Shown here: positions 50,999 to 59,130 of the stretch, piece by piece | Position numbering within the stretch: the first letter of the stretch is position 1 | How the letters are laid out: every line of letters begins with the position of its first letter | From: CAXXOK01 sp963666755 | GTDB lineage: Bacteria; Bacillota; Clostridia; Christensenellales; Aristaeellaceae | DNA length: 64,000 nucleotides | Direction: 5' to 3' | NCBI GenBank assembly: GCA_963666755.2 | Contig: CAXXGW010000009.1 | Location: 372,001-436,000 of the forward strand | Program-made: the position numbers and the translations under genes | Notes under the pieces: model-generated | What the model saw: only the letters and a program-made list of their open reading frames with translations | The model's database searches: none | What the model was told of the DNA's origin: nothing

Positions 50999-51723
50999 CG
51001 GACTACGGGCTGGAGCGCGTCCATGCGGAGCTGTACGAGGTGCTTGCCGATGTGGTGCGCGTGCTGGAGGCCAACGATCTTCCGTACAGTGCGATGTGCG
51101 GCACCCTGCTGGGCGCGGTGCGCCACGGCGGCATCATCCCCTGGGATGACGACGTAGACCTGGTGCTGCCCCGCGAAAGCTACGACCGCTTTGAGGAGCT
51201 CTACCCCGCGCAGTGCGGGCTGGGGTTTGCGCTGGATTTATCCGATACCTGGGTGCCGCGCGCGCGCAAGGTGGGCGGCGAGGCGTTTATCGATCTGTTT
51301 GTGCTGGACCCGCTGCCGGCGGGCCGCGCGGCGCGCAGCTGGAAGCTATTCAGACTACGCGCCCTGCAGGGGATGCTCAAGCAACAGGTGGATTATTCCC
51401 GTTTTTCCTGGCAGAACCGCGTTGTGCTGTACGCTACCTATGTGCTGGGCCTGCCCTTTGCACGGGAACGGAAGCTGCGGGCCTACCGCCGCGTCGCGCG
51501 CGAGGGCAACGGGCCGCTCCTGCACATGAGCAACGGCGCCTTCGGGCTGCTGCGCATGGCATTTGAAGCCGATACCTTTTCCGAACCGGTGCGCGTGCCT
51601 TTCGGCCCCTGCGGCGTACGGATTCCCCGCGAACCCGGCGCGGTGCTGACCCGCCTCTACGGGCCGCAGTATATGACCCCGCCGCCCGAAAGCGAGCGCA
51701 GACCCGTCCATCTGGACAGATAA
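50995..51723 (+). CDS. LicD-family phosphotransferase
   Basis: A 242-residue protein of the LicD/fukutin nucleotidyltransferase-fold family. The signature is GTLLGAVRHGGIIPWDDDVDL (residues about 36-56, in which the Asp cluster binds metal). FIDLFVLDPL follows. In pneumococci LicD enzymes attach phosphocholine to teichoic acid; in other glycan loci they move other phospho-groups. No choline uptake or activation gene (licA-licC) is visible, so the transferred group is unknown. It overlaps the transketolase gene by 4 nt. Confidence 0.9.
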   Translation: MTDYGLERVHAELYEVLADVVRVLEANDLPYSAMCGTLLGAVRHGGIIPWDDDVDLVLPRESYDRFEELYPAQCGLGFALDLSDTWVPRARKVGGEAFIDLFVLDPLPAGRAARSWKLFRLRALQGMLKQQVDYSRFSWQNRVVLYATYVLGLPFARERKLRAYRRVAREGNGPLLHMSNGAFGLLRMAFEADTFSEPVRVPFGPCGVRIPREPGAVLTRLYGPQYMTPPPESERRPVHLDR

Positions 51724-51738
51724 ACGAGGTTTACCGCT

Positions 51739-53310
51739 TTGAACAGCCGCAGCAACACCCGCACATCCCGTTTTGTGCAGAACACCGTGTTCACGGCGGC
51801 CTATCAGTTTACGGCCATGCTGATGGGCTTTGTGACGCCGCGCCTGATGATGCTGTTTTACGGCTCGCAGGTGAACGGCCTGATCGTTTCGGTTACAGAA
51901 TTCCTGACCTATTTCCGGCTGGTGGAGGCGGGGCTGGCCGCCGCGGCGGTGTACAGCCTCTATAAACCCCTCTCCGAGCGGGATTACCCGGAAGTGAGCG
52001 CCATCGTCTCGGCCGCGCGGCAGTTTTACAACGTTGCAGGCTGGATGTTCGTGGGGCTCACGGCTGTTTTTGCCTGCATTTATCCATTTTTTGTGCCGGT
52101 GCGTGATATCAATGGCGATCTGATGAACTACCTGAGCGTGTTCCTGCTCATCTGCGCGATGGGCATCTCGGGCGCGCTGGAGTTTTTCACGCTGTCGCGC
52201 TACCGGGTGCTGCTTACGGCGGATCAGCGCACGTTCATGGTCAGTCTGGCCAGCATGAGCTCGCTCCTGTTGCAGACCGCGGTGATCGTGGTGCTGGCGT
52301 ACATGCGCAGCAACATCATTCTGGTGCGGCTGCTGGCGTCGCTTACGATCGCCATCCGCCCGCTGATTTTGGGCCGCTATGTGCGCAAGGTGTACCCGCA
52401 GGTAAACGCCTTTGCCAAGCCCAACAAGGCCGCGCTGGCGCGCCGGTGGGACGCGATGTACCAGCAGTTTACTACCGCCTTCCACCAGAGCGCGGCGGTG
52501 ATGCTGACAACCATCATCACCCGCAATGCGGCGATGATCTCCGTCTACGGCACCTACCACATGGTTACGGTGGGCCTGTGGGGCATCCTGAAAATGACCA
52601 CGACCGGTATTTATTCCGGGTTTGGGGATTTGATCGTGCGTGGCCAGCAGGAGAAATTCCAAAAGGCGTACCGCGATTTTGAGTACCTGTACCTGGCTAT
52701 TACCTCGGTGCTGTTTTCGACAGCGGCGATTTTGATTGTGCCCTTTGTGGTGCTGTATACCGATCGCATTACCGACGCGAACTACTCCGCGCCGCTCATC
52801 GGCATGATGGTGGTGCTGGAGGCGATTACCGACCACGGCAAAATGCCCATGGACCTCATGATTACCGCCAGCGGCAAGTTCCGGGAGACGCGGCACCACT
52901 GCACCGCGCAGATGCTCACGGCTATCGGCTTGGGGCTGGGGCTGGGGTTCTGGGGCCTGCAAACGAGCCTGACGATGGCGGTCGTCGGCATCCTGTCGGG
53001 CATTATCCTGTCCAACCTGCTGCGCGCGGGGTTGCAGCTGTGGTTCGTACCAAGGCACATTACCCACCTGCCGTGGCGCTGGACGTTTGCGCGCATCCTG
53101 CGGATGTTCCTCCAAGTGGTGGTCATTGCCGGGCCGATTCTGCTATTCCGTGTATTCGACATCAACGGGTTTTTCAAGTGGATTACGCTTTCGGTGCCGA
53201 TCTGTATGTATGCAACGGCCATTACGCTGGCCTTCGGCTGGCTATTTGACCGCGAAAGCCTGTTTTCACTGTTTGGCCGCGCAAAATTCCTGTTCCAGAA
53301 AGGGAAGTAA
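51739..53310 (+). CDS. Wzx-like oligosaccharide flippase (MATE/MVF superfamily)
   Basis: A 523-residue membrane protein with about 14 hydrophobic segments. The N-terminal region (QNTVFTAAYQFTAMLMGF, then PRLMMLFYGSQVNGLIVSV) is typical of polysaccharide export proteins that flip lipid-linked oligosaccharides. The start appears to be TTG after ACGAGG, 15 nt from the LicD stop; no ATG gives a complete first helix. As last gene of the plus operon it fits export of the product begun by the sugar transferase. No Wzy polymerase is visible, so the unit may be transferred singly or polymerised elsewhere. Confidence 0.88.
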   Translation: MNSRSNTRTSRFVQNTVFTAAYQFTAMLMGFVTPRLMMLFYGSQVNGLIVSVTEFLTYFRLVEAGLAAAAVYSLYKPLSERDYPEVSAIVSAARQFYNVAGWMFVGLTAVFACIYPFFVPVRDINGDLMNYLSVFLLICAMGISGALEFFTLSRYRVLLTADQRTFMVSLASMSSLLLQTAVIVVLAYMRSNIILVRLLASLTIAIRPLILGRYVRKVYPQVNAFAKPNKAALARRWDAMYQQFTTAFHQSAAVMLTTIITRNAAMISVYGTYHMVTVGLWGILKMTTTGIYSGFGDLIVRGQQEKFQKAYRDFEYLYLAITSVLFSTAAILIVPFVVLYTDRITDANYSAPLIGMMVVLEAITDHGKMPMDLMITASGKFRETRHHCTAQMLTAIGLGLGLGFWGLQTSLTMAVVGILSGIILSNLLRAGLQLWFVPRHITHLPWRWTFARILRMFLQVVVIAGPILLFRVFDINGFFKWITLSVPICMYATAITLAFGWLFDRESLFSLFGRAKFLFQKGK

Positions 53311-53440
53311 AAGTAACTTTTCCGCGCAGGTTTCGGGCGGATACCGCCGAGCGACCGGCTTTTGCAGCAAGTAGCGTTCTGGATGCCATTGTAGGAGTGC
53401 GCTGTTACAGCGGCTGTAGAAAACAGAATGAAAGAATAAT

Positions 53441-53474
53441 AAAAAAAGAGCCGGGGCATGTTGCCCCGGCTCTG
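53441..53474 (-). terminator. Rho-independent terminator of the minus-strand series
   Basis: On the minus strand, AGAGCCGGGGCA (53474-53463) pairs with TGCCCCGGCTCT (53459-53448) around a 3-nt loop, followed by seven T (53448-53442). It may also stop the plus-strand operon. Confidence 0.88.
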
Positions 53475-53486
53475 CGTTTGCGCGTT

Positions 53487-54896
53487 TTACCCTTTGGTGA
53501 CGATATCATCCGCCACGGCCATGCCGGTTACGCTGGCCTGCATCAGCCCGCGGGTGATGCCCGCGCCGTCGCCGATGGTGTACAGGCCGCCAATGGCGGT
53601 TTCAAAATTGTTGTTTACCAGCACCTTGCTGGAATAGAACTTGACTTCCACCCCGTACAGGAGCGTATTCTGGCTGTACAGGCCGGGCGCCAGATGGTCG
53701 AAAGCACGCAGCGCTTCGATAATGCTGGTCAGGTGCCGCGCGGGCAGCACAAAGCTCAGGTCGCCCGGCACCGCCGTGGAAAGTGTGGGGATGGTGGTGG
53801 ATTTGCGCAGGCGGCTCGCGTCGGTGCGGCGGCCCTTGAGCAGATCGCCCAGCCGCTGCACCATGATCGGCCCGCCGGTGAGCATGTTGCCCAGCTGCGC
53901 GATGTAGCGCCCGTACTCGATGGGCTGGTTGAATGGCTCGGTAAACGAGGTGCTTACCAGCAGGGCGAAGTTGGTGTTGCCGGTGCGGCGGGCGGGATCC
54001 TCATAGCTGTGGCCGTTTACCACCGCGATGCCGCCTTCGTAATACTCCTGGCTCACCTCTCCGCCCGGATTCATGCAGAAGGTGCGCACCTTGTTTTCGT
54101 AGGTGTCGCTGTAATACACCAGCTTTGCTTCGTACAGGTCGCGGGTCAGGCCGTCCATGATGGCGTTGGGCACTTCGACCCGCACGCCGATGTCCACTTC
54201 GTTGTTTTTAGTGCGCAGGCCCAGCTTGTTGACCGTCTCGGTCAGCCATTGCGCGCCGCCGCGCCCCGGCGCGGCAACCACACAGGGTGCGTTGGCAATA
54301 AAGGCTTCCCCGCGCTTGGGCTGGATGCGCACGCCGGTCACGTGCCCGTCCTCCACCAAAATATCCTGCGCGGTGGTCAGCTCCATAAAGGTGGTCTGGG
54401 TATTCTCCACCAGATGGTCGTGCATTGCGCCCAGCACCGGGCCTGCGTTCTCCGTGCCCAGATGGCGCACGGGGCAAGGCACCAGCCGGATGTTATGGCG
54501 GCTGGCCTGGTAGGCGATTTCTTCCACCCGGCGGTCGTCGCGCCCGTGCACCACAGGGCTGGCGCCAAAACGCAGGTAGATGTCGTCGGCGCGCTGGATG
54601 TACTCCATGGCGCGCTTGTGGCCCATGTAATCGCTGATCTGCCCGCCTACTTCGTCGGATAGGCTCAGCTTGCCGTCGCTGAAGGCGCCCGCGCCTGCCC
54701 AGCCGTGCACAATACCGCAGGGGTCGCAGTGCACGCACTGGCCGTTGAGGCGCGCGGGGCAGGTACGGTTCTTGATGGCGCGGCCCGTATCCACAATCAG
54801 CACCCGGCTGTCGGGCTTGCGCTCGGTCATTTCCAGCGCGGTAAAGATACCGGCGGGGCCTGCGCCGATAATAATCAAATCATAATTCTGGTTCAT
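53487..54896 (-). CDS. FAD-dependent dehydrogenase-like protein (COG2509)
   Basis: A 469-residue flavoprotein. The dinucleotide loop is IIIGAGPAGIFTALEM (GAGPAG at 11-16). A cysteine group (Cys46, Cys54, Cys57, Cys60 in TCPARLNGQCVHCDPC), followed by WAGAGAFSDGKLSLS, is characteristic of COG2509. The C-terminal GLYTIGDGAGITRGLMQA is the second FAD contact. Its function is not established; the cysteines may hold an iron or Fe-S centre. It is the last gene of the minus series and is followed by a strong terminator. Confidence 0.9.
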   Translation of the reverse strand: MNQNYDLIIIGAGPAGIFTALEMTERKPDSRVLIVDTGRAIKNRTCPARLNGQCVHCDPCGIVHGWAGAGAFSDGKLSLSDEVGGQISDYMGHKRAMEYIQRADDIYLRFGASPVVHGRDDRRVEEIAYQASRHNIRLVPCPVRHLGTENAGPVLGAMHDHLVENTQTTFMELTTAQDILVEDGHVTGVRIQPKRGEAFIANAPCVVAAPGRGGAQWLTETVNKLGLRTKNNEVDIGVRVEVPNAIMDGLTRDLYEAKLVYYSDTYENKVRTFCMNPGGEVSQEYYEGGIAVVNGHSYEDPARRTGNTNFALLVSTSFTEPFNQPIEYGRYIAQLGNMLTGGPIMVQRLGDLLKGRRTDASRLRKSTTIPTLSTAVPGDLSFVLPARHLTSIIEALRAFDHLAPGLYSQNTLLYGVEVKFYSSKVLVNNNFETAIGGLYTIGDGAGITRGLMQASVTGMAVADDIVTKG

Positions 54897-54934
54897 GCGT
54901 GTGCTCCTTTACGGACGTGTTCAAAGAGGGGGAG

Positions 54935-55957
54935 TCAGGCTTTGCCGCGCGGCGCGCAGCCGACCTTACGGCGCACCTTATCCAGTGTCCGGTTGGCGCG
55001 GCGGGAAGCCTCAGCAGCGTTGCGGTCGAGGATGGTTTGCAGGGTTGCCTTGTCGGCCATAATGCGGGCATATTCCGCCTGAATGGGGGCCAGCGTTTCG
55101 GTAACGCAGTCGATGGCGCGATCCTTGAGCGCACCGTAGCCCTTGCCGTCCAGTTCCGCGGCAATGGATTCCACACTGCTGTTGGTCAGTGCTGCAAGGA
55201 TGGACAGCAGGTTGCTCACGCCGGGCTTGGTGTCCGGGTCGTAGCGGATTTCTCCGTCGCTGTCGGTCACGGCACGTTTGAGCTTGCGGCGGATGTCCTC
55301 AGGCTTGTCCAGTAGGGCGATGTAGGTATCCTCCGGGTCGGATTTGCTCATTTTGCGCGTCGGCTCCTGCAGGCTCATCACCCGGCTGCCCACCTTGCCG
55401 ATGTAGGCTTCCGGAATGGCAAACACATCGCCGTACAGGCCGTTGAAGCGCTGGGCAATATCGCGCGTGATTTCCAGATGCTGCTTCTGATCCGCCCCGA
55501 TGGGCACCAGATTGGTCTGGTACAGCAGGATATCCGCCGCCATCAGCACGGGGTAGGTAAACAGCCCGGCGTTGATGTTGTCGGTATGCTTGGCGCTTTT
55601 ATCCTTGAACTGCGTCATGCGCTGCAATTCGCCCATGTAGGTGAAGCAGTTGAGAATCCACGCCAGCTCCGCGTGCGCGCTCACATGGCTCTGGCAGTAG
55701 ATCAGGCTCTTGTTGGGATCAAGCCCCACGGCCATATACGTGGCCGCGACCGACAGGCAGCGGCTGCGCAGCTGCGCGGCATCCTGCCGCACGGTCAGGG
55801 CGTGCAGGTCGACTACGCAGTACACACAGTCGTATGCGTCCTCCAGCAGCTTAAAGTTGCGCAGCGCGCCGATATAGTTACCCAGCGTGAGCGTACCGGA
55901 AGGCTGAATGCCGGAAAAAATGATGGGTTTGCGATCTGGGGTAGGTTGGGTCTGCAT
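54935..55957 (-). CDS. trpS: Tryptophanyl-tRNA synthetase
   Basis: A 340-residue class I synthetase charging tRNA-Trp. The HIGH-equivalent is SGTLTLGNYIGAL, and the KMSKS loop is present (TRKMSKSDPEDT). Two copies of a GIQPSG/VPIGADQKQHLE pattern support tryptophan specificity. Its length is normal. It lies 15 nt after a GNAT gene, and no T-box leader is visible, so expression depends on readthrough from upstream, which is unusual for a housekeeping synthetase. Confidence 0.96.
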   Translation of the reverse strand: MQTQPTPDRKPIIFSGIQPSGTLTLGNYIGALRNFKLLEDAYDCVYCVVDLHALTVRQDAAQLRSRCLSVAATYMAVGLDPNKSLIYCQSHVSAHAELAWILNCFTYMGELQRMTQFKDKSAKHTDNINAGLFTYPVLMAADILLYQTNLVPIGADQKQHLEITRDIAQRFNGLYGDVFAIPEAYIGKVGSRVMSLQEPTRKMSKSDPEDTYIALLDKPEDIRRKLKRAVTDSDGEIRYDPDTKPGVSNLLSILAALTNSSVESIAAELDGKGYGALKDRAIDCVTETLAPIQAEYARIMADKATLQTILDRNAAEASRRANRTLDKVRRKVGCAPRGKA

Positions 55958-55972
55958 GGCGGGGTTCCTCCT

Positions 55973-56560
55973 CTAGTGTGTGGCGTGCGGTTGTTGGCCG
56001 TCCCTGCGGGCAAAATACTCCTCCCGCAGGATGCCGTATCCGGTAAAATCACAGATGCCCTGATTGTTGCGGTCGGCCTGGCGCATGGTGCCTTCCATGG
56101 TCATGCCGCAATGCGCCATCACCCGGCCGGAGTTGGGGTTGCGGGGGTCGTGCCGCGAATCCACGCGGTTTACGCCCACATCCTCAAAGAAAAACCGGAT
56201 GATCTCGGCCAGCGCCTCGCCGGTGTAGCCCTGCCGCCACCACGGCTGCCCGATGCAATAGCCGATGTGCACCGACTGCACGGTATCGTTGCACTGCACT
56301 ACCGCGATGCTGCCGATCGGCTCGCCCAGCTCTTTGGGCACAATGGCCCACTGGTAGTAGTCCGGCTCGGCATAGTGCGTTACCCAATCCTCCAGCAGCG
56401 CGCGGGTGCCGGCGGGGTCGGTGTGGGGTGGCCAGGTCAGGTAACGCGTCACCTCGGGGTCGCAGGCCCAGTTGCGGTACATGGCGGGAGCGTCCTCCAC
56501 GGTAAAGGGGCGCAGTTGGAGGCGCTTTGTGTGCAGGGTTCGGGTTCCAAGGTGCTGCAT
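55973..56560 (-). CDS. GNAT acetyltransferase, RimJ/RimL-like
   Basis: A 195-residue acetyltransferase. The N-terminus TKRLQLRPFTVEDAPAMYRN is typical of the ribosomal-protein alanine acetyltransferase-like group. The acetyl-CoA loop is WRQGYTGEALAEI, and later NSGRVMAHCGM is the usual fourth motif. A GTG at 56569 would be too near the AAAGGAT site, so the ATG at 56560 is preferred. Targets could be a protein N-terminus or an amino group on a small molecule. Confidence 0.85.
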   Translation of the reverse strand: MQHLGTRTLHTKRLQLRPFTVEDAPAMYRNWACDPEVTRYLTWPPHTDPAGTRALLEDWVTHYAEPDYYQWAIVPKELGEPIGSIAVVQCNDTVQSVHIGYCIGQPWWRQGYTGEALAEIIRFFFEDVGVNRVDSRHDPRNPNSGRVMAHCGMTMEGTMRQADRNNQGICDFTGYGILREEYFARRDGQQPHATH

Positions 56561-56578
56561 CCCGGTCACGATCCTTTG

Positions 56579-56923
56579 CTAAAATGATAGAGTCAGCGTC
56601 AGCACAATGCCCAGCACAATCAGCAGATTGCCAAGCAGCTTGCGGGCGGTCAGCTTCTCGTTCAGGAACAGGCGGCCCAGTACCATCACGTACAGAAAAC
56701 CAGAGGCCTCCAGCACGCTTGCGACGGTCAAATCCAGCGTTTGCAGGGCAATCACGTTCAGCACCATGCAACCGAAAAACAGCAGATAGGCGAGGATCAC
56801 CAGCGGGTTTACGTAAAACCGCAGGCCGGTGTAGTCCGGGTTGTCCGCCGCCCGCTTAAGCATCAGCTGCGACCCGGCGGAAATCAGAGGGGTCAGCAGG
56901 TAAATCCACGCGCCGTCAGGCAT
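56579..56923 (-). CDS. Four-helix DMT-superfamily protein (EmrE/ArnF-like), subunit 2
   Basis: A 114-residue membrane protein with four predicted helices (AWIYLLTPLISAGSQLMLKR, NPLVILAYLLFFGCMVLNVI, VASVLEASGFLYVMVLGRLF and LLGNLLIVLGIVLTLTL). The N-terminal SAGSQLMLKR and C-terminal NEKLTARKLLG patterns match small drug/metabolite transporters. It overlaps the next small DMT gene by 8 nt, so the two probably form a heterodimer. In Gram-negatives the ArnE/ArnF pair flips an undecaprenyl-phosphate sugar, and a GtrB/ArnC-like transferase is encoded just upstream here. Confidence 0.85.
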   Translation of the reverse strand: MPDGAWIYLLTPLISAGSQLMLKRAADNPDYTGLRFYVNPLVILAYLLFFGCMVLNVIALQTLDLTVASVLEASGFLYVMVLGRLFLNEKLTARKLLGNLLIVLGIVLTLTLSF

Positions 56924-57314
56924 GGTCGCTCACCACCAGCCATACGCCCGCCAACACTACGGCCAGGCCGATTCCCTTGCCCCAGGTCAGGCTTTCCCCA
57001 AAAAACAGGAGCCCGAACAGGTACGCCCACAGCGTGCAGACGGCCTTGTTGCTGTAGGCAAAGCTCAGCGGCATGCGCTTGAGCGTCTGCTGCCAGAGCA
57101 CCGCATACACCGCCAGCGTGCCAAATTCCAACCCCAGAAACAGCAGCGCGGCCGTCGTTTCCTTGAGCGCCAGATGCAGCCCCGCGATCTTGCCCAGAAC
57201 GCTGACCACCGCGTACAATAGCAGCGTCGCGTGTAAAAGCAGCATATCCCTGAGCGGCACGCGGGGCGCGGCCCCGTTTTGCGCCGCGCGGGGCTCCGGA
57301 TGGGTTGGGTTCAT
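56916..57314 (-). CDS. Four-helix DMT-superfamily protein (EmrE/ArnE-like), subunit 1
   Basis: A 132-residue membrane protein. After a polar N-terminus of about 25 residues come four helices: LLHATLLLYAVVSVLGKIA, AALLFLGLEFGTLAVYAVLW, AVCTLWAYLFGLLFF and GIGLAVVLAGVWLVVS. LFFGESLTWGKGIG is a usual DMT loop. It differs clearly from its neighbour, as expected for an asymmetric pair with opposed orientations. The substrate is inferred from the nearby polyprenyl-phosphate glycosyltransferase, not seen in the sequence. Confidence 0.83.
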   Translation of the reverse strand: MNPTHPEPRAAQNGAAPRVPLRDMLLLHATLLLYAVVSVLGKIAGLHLALKETTAALLFLGLEFGTLAVYAVLWQQTLKRMPLSFAYSNKAVCTLWAYLFGLLFFGESLTWGKGIGLAVVLAGVWLVVSDHA

Positions 57315-57334
57315 GCGGCGATTCCGCCTTTCCT

Positions 57335-58096
57335 TTACAATCGGTTTGCGTCCGGCGCGCCGGGCAAATGCCGGACGTAGGTGTACAGCGTGTCGGTCAG
57401 GGTTGCCCCGGCATTCACGTACACGCGAAGCACCTTGGCGTTGTTGCTGACAATGGTGCTGGTCAGACGCTTGCAGTCCATGGTAAAGCAGGTGTCCAGC
57501 GTTTTCTTGTGCAGGAGGGCACCCATGCCGCGGTCGTTGGCCTCGTCGTACATGCCCATAAGCACGGGGTCCACGGTATCGGCATCCACACGGCGGATCA
57601 CGAAAAACCCGAGGGGCTGCCCGTCGCGCAGAGTTTCAAACAGGCGGCATCCTGCGCCCAGCATCTGCGCCAGCCAGTTGGCGTAACGGTTGCCCGCCTG
57701 CGCCTGCGTAAACGCCGGGTCGATGGAAACCCGATCACTCTTGAACACCCCTGCGCGGATGCGTTCAAACACCGGCTCCCATTGAGCGGGGTCGGTGCGT
57801 TCCGCCACCGAAAGCCCACGGTCGAAGCGCGCGATCGTCTGCGGCATCTGGTACTCCTCACGGCGGATGGACACATGGAACAACGTTTCCACATACGCAT
57901 AGCCGAGCTTCGGAAGCCCGAACAGAAAGGGCGCGTGGTTGACCGGCGTCTTAACCACCAGATACTGTGCGCCTTGCGCGATCATTTCCCGTTCGGCCTG
58001 CGCATAGGCGGCCAGATCGTCCGCTTCGGTCAGGGAGGTTTCCCAGGTGTTCACACCCAGGTTGGTCTGTTCCCAAACGGCATGCACGGTGTTCAA
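57335..58096 (-). CDS. GNAT-fold acetyltransferase, possibly amino-sugar N-acetyltransferase
   Basis: A 253-residue protein. The N-terminal half (about 1-110) is unlike simple GNATs; the second half has the GNAT pattern FFVIRRVDADTVDPVLMGM, then GALLHKKTLDTCF and SNNAKVLRVYVNAGA. This layout resembles WecD-type acetyltransferases that act on nucleotide-linked amino sugars. It overlaps the glycosyltransferase gene by 4 nt, which supports a role in modifying the same sugar. The match to WecD is moderate; another acyl group is possible. Confidence 0.72.
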   Translation of the reverse strand: MNTVHAVWEQTNLGVNTWETSLTEADDLAAYAQAEREMIAQGAQYLVVKTPVNHAPFLFGLPKLGYAYVETLFHVSIRREEYQMPQTIARFDRGLSVAERTDPAQWEPVFERIRAGVFKSDRVSIDPAFTQAQAGNRYANWLAQMLGAGCRLFETLRDGQPLGFFVIRRVDADTVDPVLMGMYDEANDRGMGALLHKKTLDTCFTMDCKRLTSTIVSNNAKVLRVYVNAGATLTDTLYTYVRHLPGAPDANRL

Positions 58097-59079
58097 CGGA
58101 CGTCGCTCCCTTCCGGGGGTTGCTGCGCGCAGGCCCCGTCGGGCCTGCGATCCACCACATTGCGCACCACATACTGCGGGCAGCGGTTGATGCTCAGGTA
58201 GATGCGGCCGATGTATTCCCCAACCACGCCGATCAGCGCGATGATGATCCCGCCCAGCACCAGCAGCACTGCGATGGTGGACGACCAGCCCGCTTCAATA
58301 TTCGGGGTCAACAGCTTGCGCACCACGGTGACCAGTGCGAACACAAAGCCGAAGATGGCCGTCAGCCAGCCGATGTAGTTGGCAAAGCGCAGCGGCTTAA
58401 TAGAGAAAGCCGTGACCCCGTTTGTCCACAGCGAGATCAGCTTTTTCAGGCTGTAGCCGCTGTGCCCCTGCAGCCGCGCGCGGTGCTTGACGGGCACGTT
58501 GCAGTAGCGGCTCACGCTTTGGAACAGCAGCCCTGTGATAAACGGGAAGGGGTTGGGGTACTGCAGGGCCGCGTCCACCACAAAGCGCTGGGCGGCAAAA
58601 TAGCTGTTCGACTTCAAATCCCGCGGCTGGCCGAAGAAAAAGTGATTGCTGAGCGCGTTAAACCGGCTGCCCAGCCGCCGGAAGGCGTTCTGTTTACGTA
58701 CCGGGTACTCCGCGTAGACGATATCGTACCCCTCGCGCACCTTGTCGATCAGCTTGAAGCACTCGTCGGCGGGGGTTTGCCCATCGTCGTCCAGGCAGAT
58801 GATAATCTGGCCGCGCGCCTGCGCAAACCCCGCCATGATGGCGCTGTGCTGGCCGAAATTGCGGCTCAGATTCACAAACACGATCTGCGGATACGTTTCG
58901 CACAGACGATCGATCACCTGCGCCACCTCGTCGGGGCTGCCGTCGTTCACCAGAATGATTTCATGATCGTACTCCGCCTGCCGCGCAGCGACCGTTTCGG
59001 TAATTTCCTGCACCACCGTACCGATGGTGCCTGCGCTGCGGTAGCAGGGAATCACAAACGAAAGAAGCGGTTTTGCCAT
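58093..59079 (-). CDS. GT2 polyprenyl-phosphate glycosyltransferase (ArnC/GtrB/CsbB-like)
   Basis: A 328-residue membrane glycosyltransferase. The GT-A domain (about 1-230) begins LLSFVIPCYRSAGTIG and has the metal-binding LDDDGQTPADE. HSGYSLKKLISLWTNG is the interface motif of this group. Two C-terminal helices follow (about 235-260 and 270-305; AIFGFVFALVTVV, LVLGGIIIALIGVVGEYIG). Such enzymes load a sugar onto undecaprenyl phosphate inside the cell for later transfer outside. The ATG at 59079 has GAGGTG in front; 59109 is an alternative. Confidence 0.92.
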   Translation of the reverse strand: MAKPLLSFVIPCYRSAGTIGTVVQEITETVAARQAEYDHEIILVNDGSPDEVAQVIDRLCETYPQIVFVNLSRNFGQHSAIMAGFAQARGQIIICLDDDGQTPADECFKLIDKVREGYDIVYAEYPVRKQNAFRRLGSRFNALSNHFFFGQPRDLKSNSYFAAQRFVVDAALQYPNPFPFITGLLFQSVSRYCNVPVKHRARLQGHSGYSLKKLISLWTNGVTAFSIKPLRFANYIGWLTAIFGFVFALVTVVRKLLTPNIEAGWSSTIAVLLVLGGIIIALIGVVGEYIGRIYLSINRCPQYVVRNVVDRRPDGACAQQPPEGSDVR

Positions 59080-59130
59080 GTTGCACCTCATTTTCCGTGG
59101 AATCGCCATCGGGATTGGCCGCCTTTGCCG

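Noticed and set aside
54935..56578. T-box leader before trpS
   Set aside because: Only 15 nt separate trpS from the preceding gene, leaving no room for a T-box.
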